From assembly GCF_006636215.1 (NCBI RefSeq), contig NZ_VIFM01000007.1:32559-96558 (forward strand): a DNA stretch of 64,000 bases. The letters run 5' to 3'. The notes under the pieces are model-generated. The model was not told where the DNA came from and searched no databases. It saw only the letters and a program-made list of their open reading frames with translations. This document shows, one piece after another, positions 46,851-55,949 of this stretch. A program made the position numbers and the translations under genes. Source of the stretch: Myxococcus llanfairpwllgwyngyllgogerychwyrndrobwllllantysiliogogogochensis (lineage in GTDB: Bacteria > Myxococcota > Myxococcia > Myxococcales > Myxococcaceae). Each line of letters starts with the position of its first letter. Position 1 is the stretch's first letter.

Positions 46851-46866
46851 GTTTCCCAAGGGAAAC
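46851..46866. promoter_or_regulatory. Perfect palindrome GTTTCCC-AA-GGGAAAC
   Basis: A 16-base perfect dyad about 70 bases upstream of the cupin start. It is just downstream of the stop of the minus-strand hypothetical at 46896. Shape and position suggest an operator for a dimeric regulator; the regulator is not encoded nearby. Confidence 0.5.
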
Positions 46867-46895
46867 CTAGGGACGTTCCCGGCGGACGTCAGTGC

Positions 46896-47225
46896 TCAGG
46901 TCATCAACTCCAGCGGCATGGACAACCCCGCCTCGAACCCCGGCTCCTTGCGAAGTTGCTCCAGCACGCCGCGCGTGCAGTGCAGCGTCACCAGGGGAAA
47001 CAACCCCGGCTCGCTTACCCAGCGCACGGCGCTCATCAACTCCCGCGCCCGCAGGAAGCCCAGCACCGTGTCGCGGAACTGCTGGCTCTCCTCGCCCGCT
47101 TGCCGATCCACCGCCGCCCGACTCCTGGCGGGCGCGGACGCGGCTGGTCGCTTGCCACCCTGGCGAGAGGACGGCCGGGACGCAGTGGGCTGCTCCCGGG
47201 GCATGACGATGGCTTCAATCCACAT
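46896..47225 (-). CDS. Small hypothetical protein
   Basis: 109 residues from the ATG, which has a very strong RBS (GAGGAGGG). An internal Arg/Ser/Ala/Pro-rich stretch (residues 15-40) separates a short N-terminal beta strand (MWIEAIVMP) from an alpha/beta C-terminal part (FRDTVLGFLRARELMSAV, TLHCTRGVLEQLRKEPGFEA). The ending with an EQL..EPGFEAG pattern resembles peptidase-inhibitor I9/propeptide-like or ferredoxin-like mini-domains, but the match is weak. Function unknown. Confidence 0.6.
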   Translation of the reverse strand: MWIEAIVMPREQPTASRPSSRQGGKRPAASAPARSRAAVDRQAGEESQQFRDTVLGFLRARELMSAVRWVSEPGLFPLVTLHCTRGVLEQLRKEPGFEAGLSMPLELMT

Positions 47226-47539
47226 CGTGTCGCCCTCCTCGTGGCGTGGCGATTCCAGACCTGCTTGAAGATTATCGGACAAGGGCGTGGTCCAGTTGTG
47301 TCCCCACCTCGTCGAACAAAAGGGTGGGGTGCCTGCACCCCCATCGCACGGGTTCGATTCGGAGCGCCGCTGCCCGCCCCGTGGAGTCAGCTGGCACAGA
47401 GGGGCCTGGTCGCTCGGCTGCCCCACGGGGGGACGGCCATCCGCCGCGCGCCCGACAGGCCGCTCTCAGGTGCGGAGCTTGTCAGGCTCGCACGCGAGGG
47501 GGCCTGACTGGCGGCGCATCACTTCCTACCTTGTCGCTC
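47226..47539. other. Divergent intergenic region
   Basis: 314 bases between the small hypothetical and the AI-2E-type gene. I see no RNA gene, repeat or credible short gene; promoters for both flanking genes must lie here. Confidence 0.35.
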
Positions 47540-48715
47540 ATGAAGGACTCCAGTCGCCAGCTGCCGGTCTACGTCCCCGCCCGCACGGTGTGGGCCGTGG
47601 GGCTGCAGGTGCTGCTCCTGGCGATCTGCTGGCTGGTGCTCCGGCGGCTGTATCCGCTGTTCACGCTCCTGGCCGTCGTGCTGCTGCTCTCCCTCGCGCT
47701 GGATCCGCTGGTACGCCGCCTGGAGCGGTGGGGCCTGAAGCGCGGGTTGGGCGTGGCAGTGGTGGCGCTGGTGCTCCTGGGGTTGGTGGGCGTGCTGGTG
47801 GGCACGTTGGTGCCCGCGCTCGTCCAGCAGATTGAAGGACTGGTCCAGGCGATGCCGGGGCTGTTGGAGCGGCTCTCCGAATCCCAATGGGTGCGGGAGC
47901 TGGGAGCGCGCTACGGCTTCGAGCTGCAACCCGAGGAGCTGCTGCGCTTCGAGCCGATGGACCTGGCGGGTCGCGCCGTCGGGGTCCTCTCCTCCACCCT
48001 GGGACTGCTGGCGGCGGGCATCACCGTGGTGGCCCTCTCCGTCTTCAGCCTGCTGTTCGGCAAGGAACTCTACGAGAGCATCCTCCAGTGGGTGGTGCCA
48101 CGCCGGAGGCACCACGTGCGCGGGCTGGTGGAGCGCATGCGCGCCGCGGTGAGCAACTACGTCGCCGGCACGCTGCTGGTGATGACCATCGGCGGCACCG
48201 TGGCCGCCACCGTCGCGCTCGTCCAGGGCGTGCCCTTCTTCCTGGCCTTGGGGCTGGCGGTGATGGTGCTGGGGGTCATCCCCTACATCGGCAGTGTCAT
48301 CAGCGCCGTGCTGGTGAGCCTCACGACGCTGGCCACCGTGGGGCTGCGCGCGGCCGTCATCGCGCTGGTCGTCTTCATGGTCTACCAGCAGATTGAGTCC
48401 AACGTGCTGGGCCCCATGGTGCAGCGCCGGGCCATCCGGATGAACCCGCTGCTCATCTCCATCGTCGTGCTCTGCGGCGGCGCGCTCGCGGGCCTCCTGG
48501 GCGCGGTCGTCGCCGTGCCCCTGGCCGCCGCCGCGCAGGTGCTCGTCCAGGAGCTGCTCCGGGCGCGGCAACTGAACTGGAGGCGCGTCCACCGCCGCGA
48601 GAATGCCCGGCGACAGGCGGGGCGGGGCGCGGTGGAAGAGGGGCTGCTGTTCGCGGGCCCCATGGACGACACGCCCGAGCACGGGGGGCCGCCTTCGGAG
48701 GGCGACCGCCATTGA
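47540..48715 (+). CDS. AI-2E family transporter-like membrane protein
   Basis: 391 residues. Layout of the AI-2E/PerM family (often annotated TqsA): two N-terminal TM helices (VWAVGLQVLLLAICWLVLRR and LLAVVLLLSLALDPLVRRLE), a soluble helical segment, then a cluster of TM helices with the conserved PFFLALGLAVMVLGVIPYIGS and YQQIESNVLGPMVQ motifs. Family members export quorum-sensing signals or ions; substrate here unknown. No strong RBS before the ATG. Basic C-terminal tail. Confidence 0.87.
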   Translation: MKDSSRQLPVYVPARTVWAVGLQVLLLAICWLVLRRLYPLFTLLAVVLLLSLALDPLVRRLERWGLKRGLGVAVVALVLLGLVGVLVGTLVPALVQQIEGLVQAMPGLLERLSESQWVRELGARYGFELQPEELLRFEPMDLAGRAVGVLSSTLGLLAAGITVVALSVFSLLFGKELYESILQWVVPRRRHHVRGLVERMRAAVSNYVAGTLLVMTIGGTVAATVALVQGVPFFLALGLAVMVLGVIPYIGSVISAVLVSLTTLATVGLRAAVIALVVFMVYQQIESNVLGPMVQRRAIRMNPLLISIVVLCGGALAGLLGAVVAVPLAAAAQVLVQELLRARQLNWRRVHRRENARRQAGRGAVEEGLLFAGPMDDTPEHGGPPSEGDRH

Positions 48716-48740
48716 GCGGCGTGGCGCCCGGACGTGAAGA

Positions 48741-48770
48741 AGGGCTCCCGGAGTGTGTCCCGGAAGCCCT
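48741..48770. terminator. 11-bp hairpin after the AI-2E-type gene
   Basis: AGGGCTCCCGG and CCGGAAGCCCT pair with one mismatch over an eight-base loop. Lies between convergent genes; likely terminator for both. Confidence 0.6.
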
Positions 48771-48842
48771 CCTCGTTCAGCTCAGGTTGACGTCAGCGCC
48801 GCACCTCCGACCCGGGAAGCGTCGGAGGCGTGGCGCCAGGCT

Positions 48843-51800
48843 TCAGCGGCCCGCGGGGGCCGAGCGGCCCTGCGACGTGACGGACTTGCCGCTGTCCGCC
48901 GCGGCCACGGACGTGCCGACCGAGAACACCAGGTCGTCGCGGTCGTTGTAGGAGCCGCTGGTGCACGCGCTCGCCGTCCCGTTGAAGCGGAACTGCGGAC
49001 GGATGGCGTGCGTGCCCGCCGTGGCACCCAGGTTGAACGTGTGGGTGAAGGTCCTCGCGACGCCCCCCGCGGTGCAGGCCACGTTGGTGGTCAGCGCCGT
49101 CCAGGACGGAGCCGACGCGTTCGTCGTGTAGTAGAGGTCGAAGAAGTCCGTCGTCCCCCAGCACCACACGGTGACTTCCACCGTCACCTGCTTGCCCGTG
49201 GCGAACGCGCCCTGGTCCGTCGTCTTGATGACCACCCGGTCGATGCTCTCGTCGGTGTGGTAGACGCCGGAGACGCCGTCCGCGCACGAGTCGTTGATGG
49301 TGTTCGGCTGGTTCTGCTCAATGCCGCCAGACAGCGTGCCGCGGCCGTTGACCAGCGTGGTGCCGGTGTCGCAACCGCACACGTTGCCGCAGGTCGGAGC
49401 CTGGAGCGTGGTGTTGAAAGTGGCCAGCGCGGGCGTGCAGACCGTGCTGGTGGTGAAGCTCCGCACGGTGCTGTTGGGGCTGGCACCGCAGACATCCGCC
49501 GCGCGGGCCCGCCAGTAGTACGTGGTGGCGCTCGTCAGAGCCGGAGTCACCGTCCAGTTGCTGGCCGACAGGGCGGTGCCCGTCCGGACGATGTTGGTGA
49601 ACGCCGAATCAGAGGCCACTTCGACCACGTAGTTGGCCGCGCTCGGCACGTCGGACCAGTCCAGCGCCGCCGACGTCGCGACGCCCGTGGCGCCGTCCGC
49701 CGGAGACGCGAGCGTCGGAGCCGACAGCGTCGTGCAGCCGCGCGTGGTGTAGCTGAACGCGGTGGACCAGGCCCCCACGCCGCCGCACGAGTTGTTCGCC
49801 CGCACGCGCCAGTAGTAGGTGGTGTTGACGTTCAGCGCCGGGGACACCGTCCACGTGCTGGAGACCAGCGAGTTGGCCGAGGCCGTCACCGTCGCGAACG
49901 TCGGGTCGGTGGACACCTGGACCTCGTAGGTGGAGGCACCCGACACGTCCGCCCAGTCGAGCACCGCGGCCAGCTCCGCGCCGGTGGCACCGTTGCTGGG
50001 GGTGGACAGGGTGGCGAGGCCCGGCGCGGTGCAGGCCGGCGTGGCGCACGAGCACGCGCTCGCCGCGCCGTAGCACGCGTTCGAGGACGCAGGGACGATG
50101 GAGTAGCAGTACTCGCGGCCGTTGGCGACCTCGGAGTCCGTGTACGTGGTGCCCGTGACGGTGGCGACCTTCGCCTTGCCGAAGTTGCAGCCCATGCCCT
50201 CGGTCTTCATCACCCAGTACTCGCTGGCGCCAGCGGAGGCCGTCCAGTTCAGGGCAATCTGACCGTCACCCGGGGTGGCGGTGTGCGTGGGCGCCGCGGT
50301 GGGGCCGGCCGAACAACCCGAGTTCACCGGGGGGGTGGTGTTACAGGCGATGTTGTGACGGTTGAACGCGGCGTGGATGGCCGTCATGTGCGGCGTGCCG
50401 TCCGCCAGGTTGCCGTTGTCGTCGTCCGCCGCCAGCCACTGCATGTAGCCGTTGGTGGAGCCGCAGCCGTCGGACGTGCCGCCGGTGCAGTTACAGGAGT
50501 GCCACGCGCCGACGTTGCCGCTGCCCTGGTAGAACAGCTTGTTGCCGACGATGAACGCCGTGTTGGAGTCGTAGTTGAACGGCGCGCCAGCCAGGTCGAT
50601 CTTGACCAGGTCCCAGGCGGCCTGACGGGCAGGCGAGGCGGCGCAGTGAACCTGACGGCTGCACGGGCCCGTGCCGGAGCTGCAGTTGGGGCACACGAAG
50701 TTCTGCGGGGTGGCCGGGGGCGCGGGCACGCCGCCGTAGGTGGCCGCCTGCCAGTCCGCGTCACGCACGCCGGAGCACCGGGTGTTGCACCACGGCGTGC
50801 CGACCTGCGACTCGTTCTGGTTCTGCCCCGTGCCGTCCGGCGTCACACCGCAGCCACGGCTGCCGGTCTGGAAGAAGCCGTAGCCCACGCAGGACGTCTG
50901 CAGACGATAGATGGCCGCGATGTCCGCGTAGCCTTCGCTGGAGTTCGACAGCACGCCGTTCGAGTCGAAGTCATCCATGCCATGGCCCCACTCGTGGTCG
51001 AACACGGCGCCAATCTCACCGGTGTTCCGGCAGCCACCGCCGCTGCGGTAGAAGTTGACCGACGTGCCGTTCCAGAAGGCGTTGCAGGTGCTGTTGATGT
51101 TGACGTTCGCCAGCAGCTGCGTGGACAGCCAGGTGTTGCCCGGCAGGTAGCCGCGGGCCTGCTCGGCCAGCTTGTTCAGCTCGTAGAAGCTGGAGCGCGA
51201 CGCGGGGGAGTTGCCCGCCTGGCCGGTGATGCAGTCGTGGTCGTTGTTCGCGCCGCCCATGGCGATGTTGCCCGTGGTGGAGCTGACGTTGATCGCGCCG
51301 CAGGTGTCCGCCACGCGGACGTAGCGGCCGGACAGCGTGGTGGCGGCGGTGCCAGTGCTATAGGCGAAGATGCCCGCGCCATCCGTGAAGTTGTTGGGCG
51401 AGGCCAGGCCCGTGTTCGCCCAGGGCATGGGCGAGTTGGGCTTCATCGTGCCGCACACCGTGTTGTCCACGCAGGTGCCGATGTTCGTGGACGGGTAGAT
51501 GCCGCCCTGGATCTGCGCGTCGAAGTAGTGGTTGTCGTCCTCGATGGCGAGCGTCTCGCCGGAGTGCGCATCCACCGTCACCTTCCAGCGCTGGTGGGCG
51601 TCCGGGTCCTGGAAGCCGTAGGCGTAGACCAGGCGATGCTCGTAGCCGGTCCCCACGGCGCCGGCAAAGGACTCACCCTGGGGCGCCATGGGGGCGACCT
51701 CCAGCGTGGGCTGCTGCCAGAGCTGCTGCGGGCTGGCGTTCAGGCCGACGAAGCCGTTGCCCGCGACCAGCGCGTCGTTCGGCGCGAGCGCTGGGCGCGT

Positions 51801-52412
51801 GTCGATGCCCACGTTGGCCCACGCCTCGGTGCCGATGAGGATGAGGTTGCCGTGGCTGATGGTGGCGGCGATGCGCGCGTGGCGCACCGGCAGGCCATTG
51901 ACCACCTGCTGGATGTGGACCTGCCACAGGTTCTCGTTGACCGCCGTGATGCGGGGCGAGCCCAACTGCATCAGGTCGATGTTGAACGCGGCCTGGTTGT
52001 CCGCGATGAACTTGAAGACCAGGTCGCCGATGACGGACTCGTCCACGGCCGCCACGGAGCGGCCAATGGACTCACGCACGCCGTCCAGCGTCACGTTGTT
52101 ACGGAAGCCCTTGCCGGGGATGAGGGGAATGGAGCCCTCGATGCCCGACGGGGTGCCGGTGCGAGGGTCGATGTGGACGCGGAAGTCCTTCCCGTTGCGG
52201 GCGAAGAAGTCATCCCAGCCCGTGGCCGTGTCCTTGGCCATGGTCCGCATCGCCTGCTCCAGCGGTGTGTTCTGGATGGGCAGGTAGAACTCGGGCTTGT
52301 AGAACGCCTTGCTGGCGATGGCGCTCTGCCCCTGTTCGGGGGGTTGCACCGCCCAGCTCGTCGCTGACATGAGCAAGGCAAGACATGCTGCTGACACCTT
52401 GGTGTGGCGCAT
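48843..52412 (-). CDS. Large secreted zinc metallopeptidase with Fn3-like repeats
   Basis: 1189 residues, RBS AGAGGAG. Signal peptide 1-21 (ACLALLMSATSWA). An FTP/PepSY-like propeptide region follows (about 50-270, including WQVHIQQVVNGLPVRHARI). The gluzincin core has HEWGHGMDDFD near residue 471 and a downstream Glu in SSEGYADIAAIY, the M36/M4-like HExxH...E zinc site. After about residue 680 come Fn3-type repeats (SLSxPxxG, VLDWADVSGASTYEVQV twice) and a C-terminal beta-jelly-roll domain. Many Cys pairs suggest secretion. Presumed extracellular proteolysis. Confidence 0.9.
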   Translation of the reverse strand: MRHTKVSAACLALLMSATSWAVQPPEQGQSAIASKAFYKPEFYLPIQNTPLEQAMRTMAKDTATGWDDFFARNGKDFRVHIDPRTGTPSGIEGSIPLIPGKGFRNNVTLDGVRESIGRSVAAVDESVIGDLVFKFIADNQAAFNIDLMQLGSPRITAVNENLWQVHIQQVVNGLPVRHARIAATISHGNLILIGTEAWANVGIDTRPALAPNDALVAGNGFVGLNASPQQLWQQPTLEVAPMAPQGESFAGAVGTGYEHRLVYAYGFQDPDAHQRWKVTVDAHSGETLAIEDDNHYFDAQIQGGIYPSTNIGTCVDNTVCGTMKPNSPMPWANTGLASPNNFTDGAGIFAYSTGTAATTLSGRYVRVADTCGAINVSSTTGNIAMGGANNDHDCITGQAGNSPASRSSFYELNKLAEQARGYLPGNTWLSTQLLANVNINSTCNAFWNGTSVNFYRSGGGCRNTGEIGAVFDHEWGHGMDDFDSNGVLSNSSEGYADIAAIYRLQTSCVGYGFFQTGSRGCGVTPDGTGQNQNESQVGTPWCNTRCSGVRDADWQAATYGGVPAPPATPQNFVCPNCSSGTGPCSRQVHCAASPARQAAWDLVKIDLAGAPFNYDSNTAFIVGNKLFYQGSGNVGAWHSCNCTGGTSDGCGSTNGYMQWLAADDDNGNLADGTPHMTAIHAAFNRHNIACNTTPPVNSGCSAGPTAAPTHTATPGDGQIALNWTASAGASEYWVMKTEGMGCNFGKAKVATVTGTTYTDSEVANGREYCYSIVPASSNACYGAASACSCATPACTAPGLATLSTPSNGATGAELAAVLDWADVSGASTYEVQVSTDPTFATVTASANSLVSSTWTVSPALNVNTTYYWRVRANNSCGGVGAWSTAFSYTTRGCTTLSAPTLASPADGATGVATSAALDWSDVPSAANYVVEVASDSAFTNIVRTGTALSASNWTVTPALTSATTYYWRARAADVCGASPNSTVRSFTTSTVCTPALATFNTTLQAPTCGNVCGCDTGTTLVNGRGTLSGGIEQNQPNTINDSCADGVSGVYHTDESIDRVVIKTTDQGAFATGKQVTVEVTVWCWGTTDFFDLYYTTNASAPSWTALTTNVACTAGGVARTFTHTFNLGATAGTHAIRPQFRFNGTASACTSGSYNDRDDLVFSVGTSVAAADSGKSVTSQGRSAPAGR

Positions 52413-52673
52413 GCGGTTCTCCTCTAAGGGGGTCCCGAGGGGCGGACCCGAGGTGGCTCCAAGACGGAGCCCGCAGACGCCTTACTGATGCCTCACCAAA
52501 AAATGAATATGCCTTATTCCCCGGCTACCAATCGAAACTGGATCCCCAGGAAAAACAAGGCCGCGAAGTGTTCACTGGCCGACGCCATAACGCACTGTAA
52601 GTAAATCCCGCTATGGCTCTAAGCGCGGAAGTGTGCCACTGCCACCAAAATTTTATTGACAGGGTGTTGCGGG

Positions 52674-54170
52674 CTAGCGGGGCCAGATGCGCACCCAGTC
52701 ATCCTGGATGAGCTTGCCGCTGGTCCTGTCCGTGCTTCCGCTGGCCATGAAGCCTCGAGGCGCGCCGAGCGCCAGCGCGCCGGCCTCCACCCACAACAGC
52801 AGCAGCAGGGCCACCACGAGTGCGGGCACGCGCGTGGCCAGTGCGGGGCGGCGCGCGGTGAGGACGACGAGGGGCAGCAGCAGCAGCGGAACCAGTGCGG
52901 GGAAGATGGTGAGCAGGCCGCGCGTGTAGCCGAAGAAGGCGACGGTGATGAGCGCGCGGTGCAGGACGACCAGCGTGAGCAGGCTGAGTTCGCGCCAGGG
53001 GCGGGTGAGGGACAGCGCGGCGCCCGCGACGAGCAGCACGAGCAGCGGCCACTTCAGCGACGTGCCCTCGGGGACGAAGAGGTCCACCGGGGCGCGCGCG
53101 CCGCTCAGGCCGGAGGGGAGGTTGGAGGCGCCCAGCCCCAGGCTCAGGCCGTCCAGCCAGCGCGACAGCTTGGTGCTCCAGAGGCGCGCGGCGTCCGCGG
53201 GGTGCTCGCGCATCCACTCCAGGCCCACCGCATAGCCATGCAGCAAGAGCTTGCGCTGCGCGGGATTGGCCACGTCCAGGTGGCCTTCCTGGCCGAGCTG
53301 ATTGACGGAGTCCGGAGTGAAGCCGCCGGTGGCGCGCGCGTGGTTCGCCATGGCGAAGTTGATGGGGCCATAGGCGGTGACGGGCGCGAGCACCGGCAGC
53401 GGCTCCAGCGTCGGCGTGTTCGCGTTCAGCTCTCCGAGCACCTTCGCGTTGCGCACGGTCCACGGCGCGAGCACCAGTCCACAGACGAGCACCGCGGCGC
53501 CCCAGCGGATGGCGAGCGCGGGCAGCGGCGTCGAGCCCCGGTAGAGCCAGGCCCACGCGAGCAGGAAGGGCCACAGGTAGAGGTGCTCGGCGCGGGTGAG
53601 CGAGCCCAGGCCCATGACGAGGCCCAGGAGCGCGGCGCCGCCCCAGGTCGGCCCCGCCTTGTGCCGCAGGACGAGCGCGAGCGTGGCGGACAGGAAGAAG
53701 GCGTAGAGGACCTCGTTGCTGTACGTCGTGGAGAGCACCAGCCAGCCGAAGCTGGAGGCGAAGAGGGCCGCGCCCACCAGACTCCACGCGGTGCCCAGCA
53801 GCTTGCGCCACCAGGCCCAGGACAGCGCCACCGTGGCCGCGCTCAGCGCGGCGAGGCACAGCTTGTATGGATAGGCATTGCCCTGGGGCTCCCCCAGCAC
53901 GCGGTACAGCACTCCGAGGAGCCAGGGGAACAGGGGCGGATGGTAGGGCAGGGTGGCGGGGCCTTCCGTGCCGCGCACGTGCTCCAGCGCGTACGTGTGG
54001 AAGAAGCGCGCGTCCCCGTAGAAGAAGATGGAGAAGGGCCACGCGCGGTCCGGCGCGGACTGCAGATACAGCCAGCGCAGCAGCAGGCTGAGCGTGAAGG
54101 TCACCGAGAGACCGAGCGCCACCGGGTGCCGTTGCCACAGCTCCCGCGCGCTGACGAAGAACCGGCGCAT
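52674..54170 (-). CDS. GT39-like membrane glycosyltransferase
   Basis: 498 residues with eleven or more hydrophobic segments. The first lumenal loop has an acidic FFYGDARFFH motif after TM1, as in ArnT/PMT-type GT39 enzymes that use polyprenyl-phosphate sugars. A PPLFPWLLGVLYRVLG segment follows. The exact acceptor is unknown; a role in surface glycolipid or protein glycosylation is likely. Divergent from the FGGY gene. Confidence 0.82.
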   Translation of the reverse strand: MRRFFVSARELWQRHPVALGLSVTFTLSLLLRWLYLQSAPDRAWPFSIFFYGDARFFHTYALEHVRGTEGPATLPYHPPLFPWLLGVLYRVLGEPQGNAYPYKLCLAALSAATVALSWAWWRKLLGTAWSLVGAALFASSFGWLVLSTTYSNEVLYAFFLSATLALVLRHKAGPTWGGAALLGLVMGLGSLTRAEHLYLWPFLLAWAWLYRGSTPLPALAIRWGAAVLVCGLVLAPWTVRNAKVLGELNANTPTLEPLPVLAPVTAYGPINFAMANHARATGGFTPDSVNQLGQEGHLDVANPAQRKLLLHGYAVGLEWMREHPADAARLWSTKLSRWLDGLSLGLGASNLPSGLSGARAPVDLFVPEGTSLKWPLLVLLVAGAALSLTRPWRELSLLTLVVLHRALITVAFFGYTRGLLTIFPALVPLLLLPLVVLTARRPALATRVPALVVALLLLLWVEAGALALGAPRGFMASGSTDRTSGKLIQDDWVRIWPR

Positions 54171-54338
54171 GCCACCCCCAGGAATCGGCGCAGGCTAGCA
54201 CCTCGGGCGCGCGCGGGGCCCGGGCGTTCAGAAAAGCGCCCTTGCCGTGAGTTGTGGATGGCGGGATGCGCGACGCGCTTTCTAGAGTCCCGGCGCCGCG
54301 GCGTTGGCGGCATCACGCAGTCCGGCTCGGAGGGCCGA

Positions 54339-55934
54339 GTGTCCCAAGCAGGCGAGAAGTCCATCCTGGCCATCGACCTGGGCACCTCGGCCGTGAAGCT
54401 GGCCGTCGTCACCCTTCGCGGAAGGATTCTCGGCGGCGAGGTGGAGCCGCTGGCGCTCGACCTCCTGCCCGACGGAGGCGCGGAGCAGGACCCGGAGGCG
54501 TGGTGGAGCGCCGTCGTCCGGGGCACGCGTCGCCTGCTGGCTTCGGGGCGGGTGGCCGCGCGCGACATCGTCAGCGTCAACTGCAGCTCCCAGTGGTCCG
54601 GCACCGTGGCCGTGGACGCGCAAGGCAAGCCCCTGCGTCCGGCGCTCATCTGGATGGACTCGCGCGGCGCCCCCCACGTCCGGCGCGTGGCCGGGGGGCT
54701 CATTCCCATCGAAGGCTACGGCGCGGCGCGGCTGTTGACGTGGATTCGCCTGACGGGCGGGGTGCCCAGCCTCTCCGGCAAGGACCCGGTGGGCCACATC
54801 CTCTACCTCCAGGCCGAGCACCCCGACATCTACCGCGACGCCTACAAGTTCCTGGAGCCCAAGGACTGGCTCAACCTGCGGCTGAGCGGACGCTTCGCGG
54901 CGTCGTTCGACTCCATCACCCTGCACTGGGTGACGGACAACCGCGCGCTGAACCGCATCGTCTACGACGAGCGGCTCTTGAAGATGGTGGGCCTGCACCG
55001 CGACAAGCTGCCGGACCTGGTGCCCGCGGCGAGCGTGCTGGGGCCGCTGAGCGCCCGGGCCGCGAACGAGCTGGGGCTGAGCGAAGACGTGCGCGTGGTG
55101 ACGGGCGCGCCGGACATCCTCGCGGCGGCGGTGGGCTCCGGCGCGGTGAGAGACCACGAGGCGCACCTATGCGTGGGCACGTCGTCCTGGCTGTGCTGCC
55201 ACGTGCCCTACAAGAAGTCGGACCTGTTCCATCAGATGGCCTCCGTCCCCTCCGCGCTGCCGGGGCGCTATCTGCTGGCCAACGAGCAGGAGTCCGCCGG
55301 CATCTGCCTCACCTTCCTCAAGGACAACATCCTGTATGGCCAGGGGGGCGGGCCCGGAGCGGAAGAGGACTCCGCGGAGGTGTACCGGCTGATGGAGCGC
55401 GAGGCGGGGAAGGTGCCCGCGGGCAGCGACAAGCTCATCTTCATGCCCTGGCTCAACGGGGAGCGGAGCCCCGTGGATGACAAGTCCCTGCGCGGGGGCT
55501 TCTTCAACCAATCCCTCAAGACGACCCGCGCGCACCTGGTGCGGGCGGTGATGGAGGGTGTGGCCTACAACTCGCGCTGGCTGTTCACCTACGTGGAGCA
55601 GTTCGTCGGCCGGAGGCTGGACTCGCTGCGCATCATCGGTGGCGGCGCCAGGTCCGCGCTGTGGTGCCAGATTCACGCGGACGTGTTGGACCGGGTGATT
55701 CAGCAGGTGGACGAGCCGGTGCTCGCCAACGCGCGCGGGGCCGCGTTCCAGGCGGCGGTGGCGCTGGGCGAGCTGACGGTGGAGGAGATTCCGTCGCTCG
55801 TCCCCATCGCTCGCACCTTCGAGCCCGACCCGGCCAACCGGGCGATGTACGACGAGTTGTTCCGCGAGTTCGTCAATCTCTACAAGAGCAACAAGGCCAT
55901 CTTCGCGCGCCTCAATCGCGCCCGGAGCGCCTGA
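54339..55934 (+). CDS. FGGY-family carbohydrate kinase (xylulokinase-like)
   Basis: 531 residues from a GTG start after GGAGGG. The ASKHA fold is evident: phosphate-1 loop AIDLGTSAVKLAVV, CSSQWSGTV, catalytic Asp in ALIWMDSRGA, and the adenosine/FGGY signature IIGGGARSALWCQIHADVLD. The long frame upstream is antisense to the GT39 gene and lacks similarity. The sugar is not readable. It is 15 bases upstream of the S1P-lyase-like gene, an unusual pairing. Confidence 0.86.
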   Translation: MSQAGEKSILAIDLGTSAVKLAVVTLRGRILGGEVEPLALDLLPDGGAEQDPEAWWSAVVRGTRRLLASGRVAARDIVSVNCSSQWSGTVAVDAQGKPLRPALIWMDSRGAPHVRRVAGGLIPIEGYGAARLLTWIRLTGGVPSLSGKDPVGHILYLQAEHPDIYRDAYKFLEPKDWLNLRLSGRFAASFDSITLHWVTDNRALNRIVYDERLLKMVGLHRDKLPDLVPAASVLGPLSARAANELGLSEDVRVVTGAPDILAAAVGSGAVRDHEAHLCVGTSSWLCCHVPYKKSDLFHQMASVPSALPGRYLLANEQESAGICLTFLKDNILYGQGGGPGAEEDSAEVYRLMEREAGKVPAGSDKLIFMPWLNGERSPVDDKSLRGGFFNQSLKTTRAHLVRAVMEGVAYNSRWLFTYVEQFVGRRLDSLRIIGGGARSALWCQIHADVLDRVIQQVDEPVLANARGAAFQAAVALGELTVEEIPSLVPIARTFEPDPANRAMYDELFREFVNLYKSNKAIFARLNRARSA

Positions 55935-55949
55935 CGCCAAGGAGTGAAG

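Noticed and set aside
48753..52367. Plus-strand open frame of 1204 codons antisense to the metallopeptidase
   Set aside because: Low-complexity Arg/Val/Gly composition and no RBS; the opposite strand has a signal peptide, HEWGH and Fn3 repeats.
52590..52650. Possible sigma-54 promoter (TGGCAC...GC) for the metallopeptidase, minus strand
   Set aside because: GG and GC elements are nine, not ten, bases apart and it is far from the start codon.
52655..52660. TTGACA on the plus strand as a -35 box
   Set aside because: No plus-strand gene starts downstream and no matching -10 at proper spacing.
52656..54338. N-terminal extension of the FGGY kinase
   Set aside because: Antisense to the GT39 gene with no similarity; the GTG at 54339 has a good RBS and begins at the ASKHA fold.
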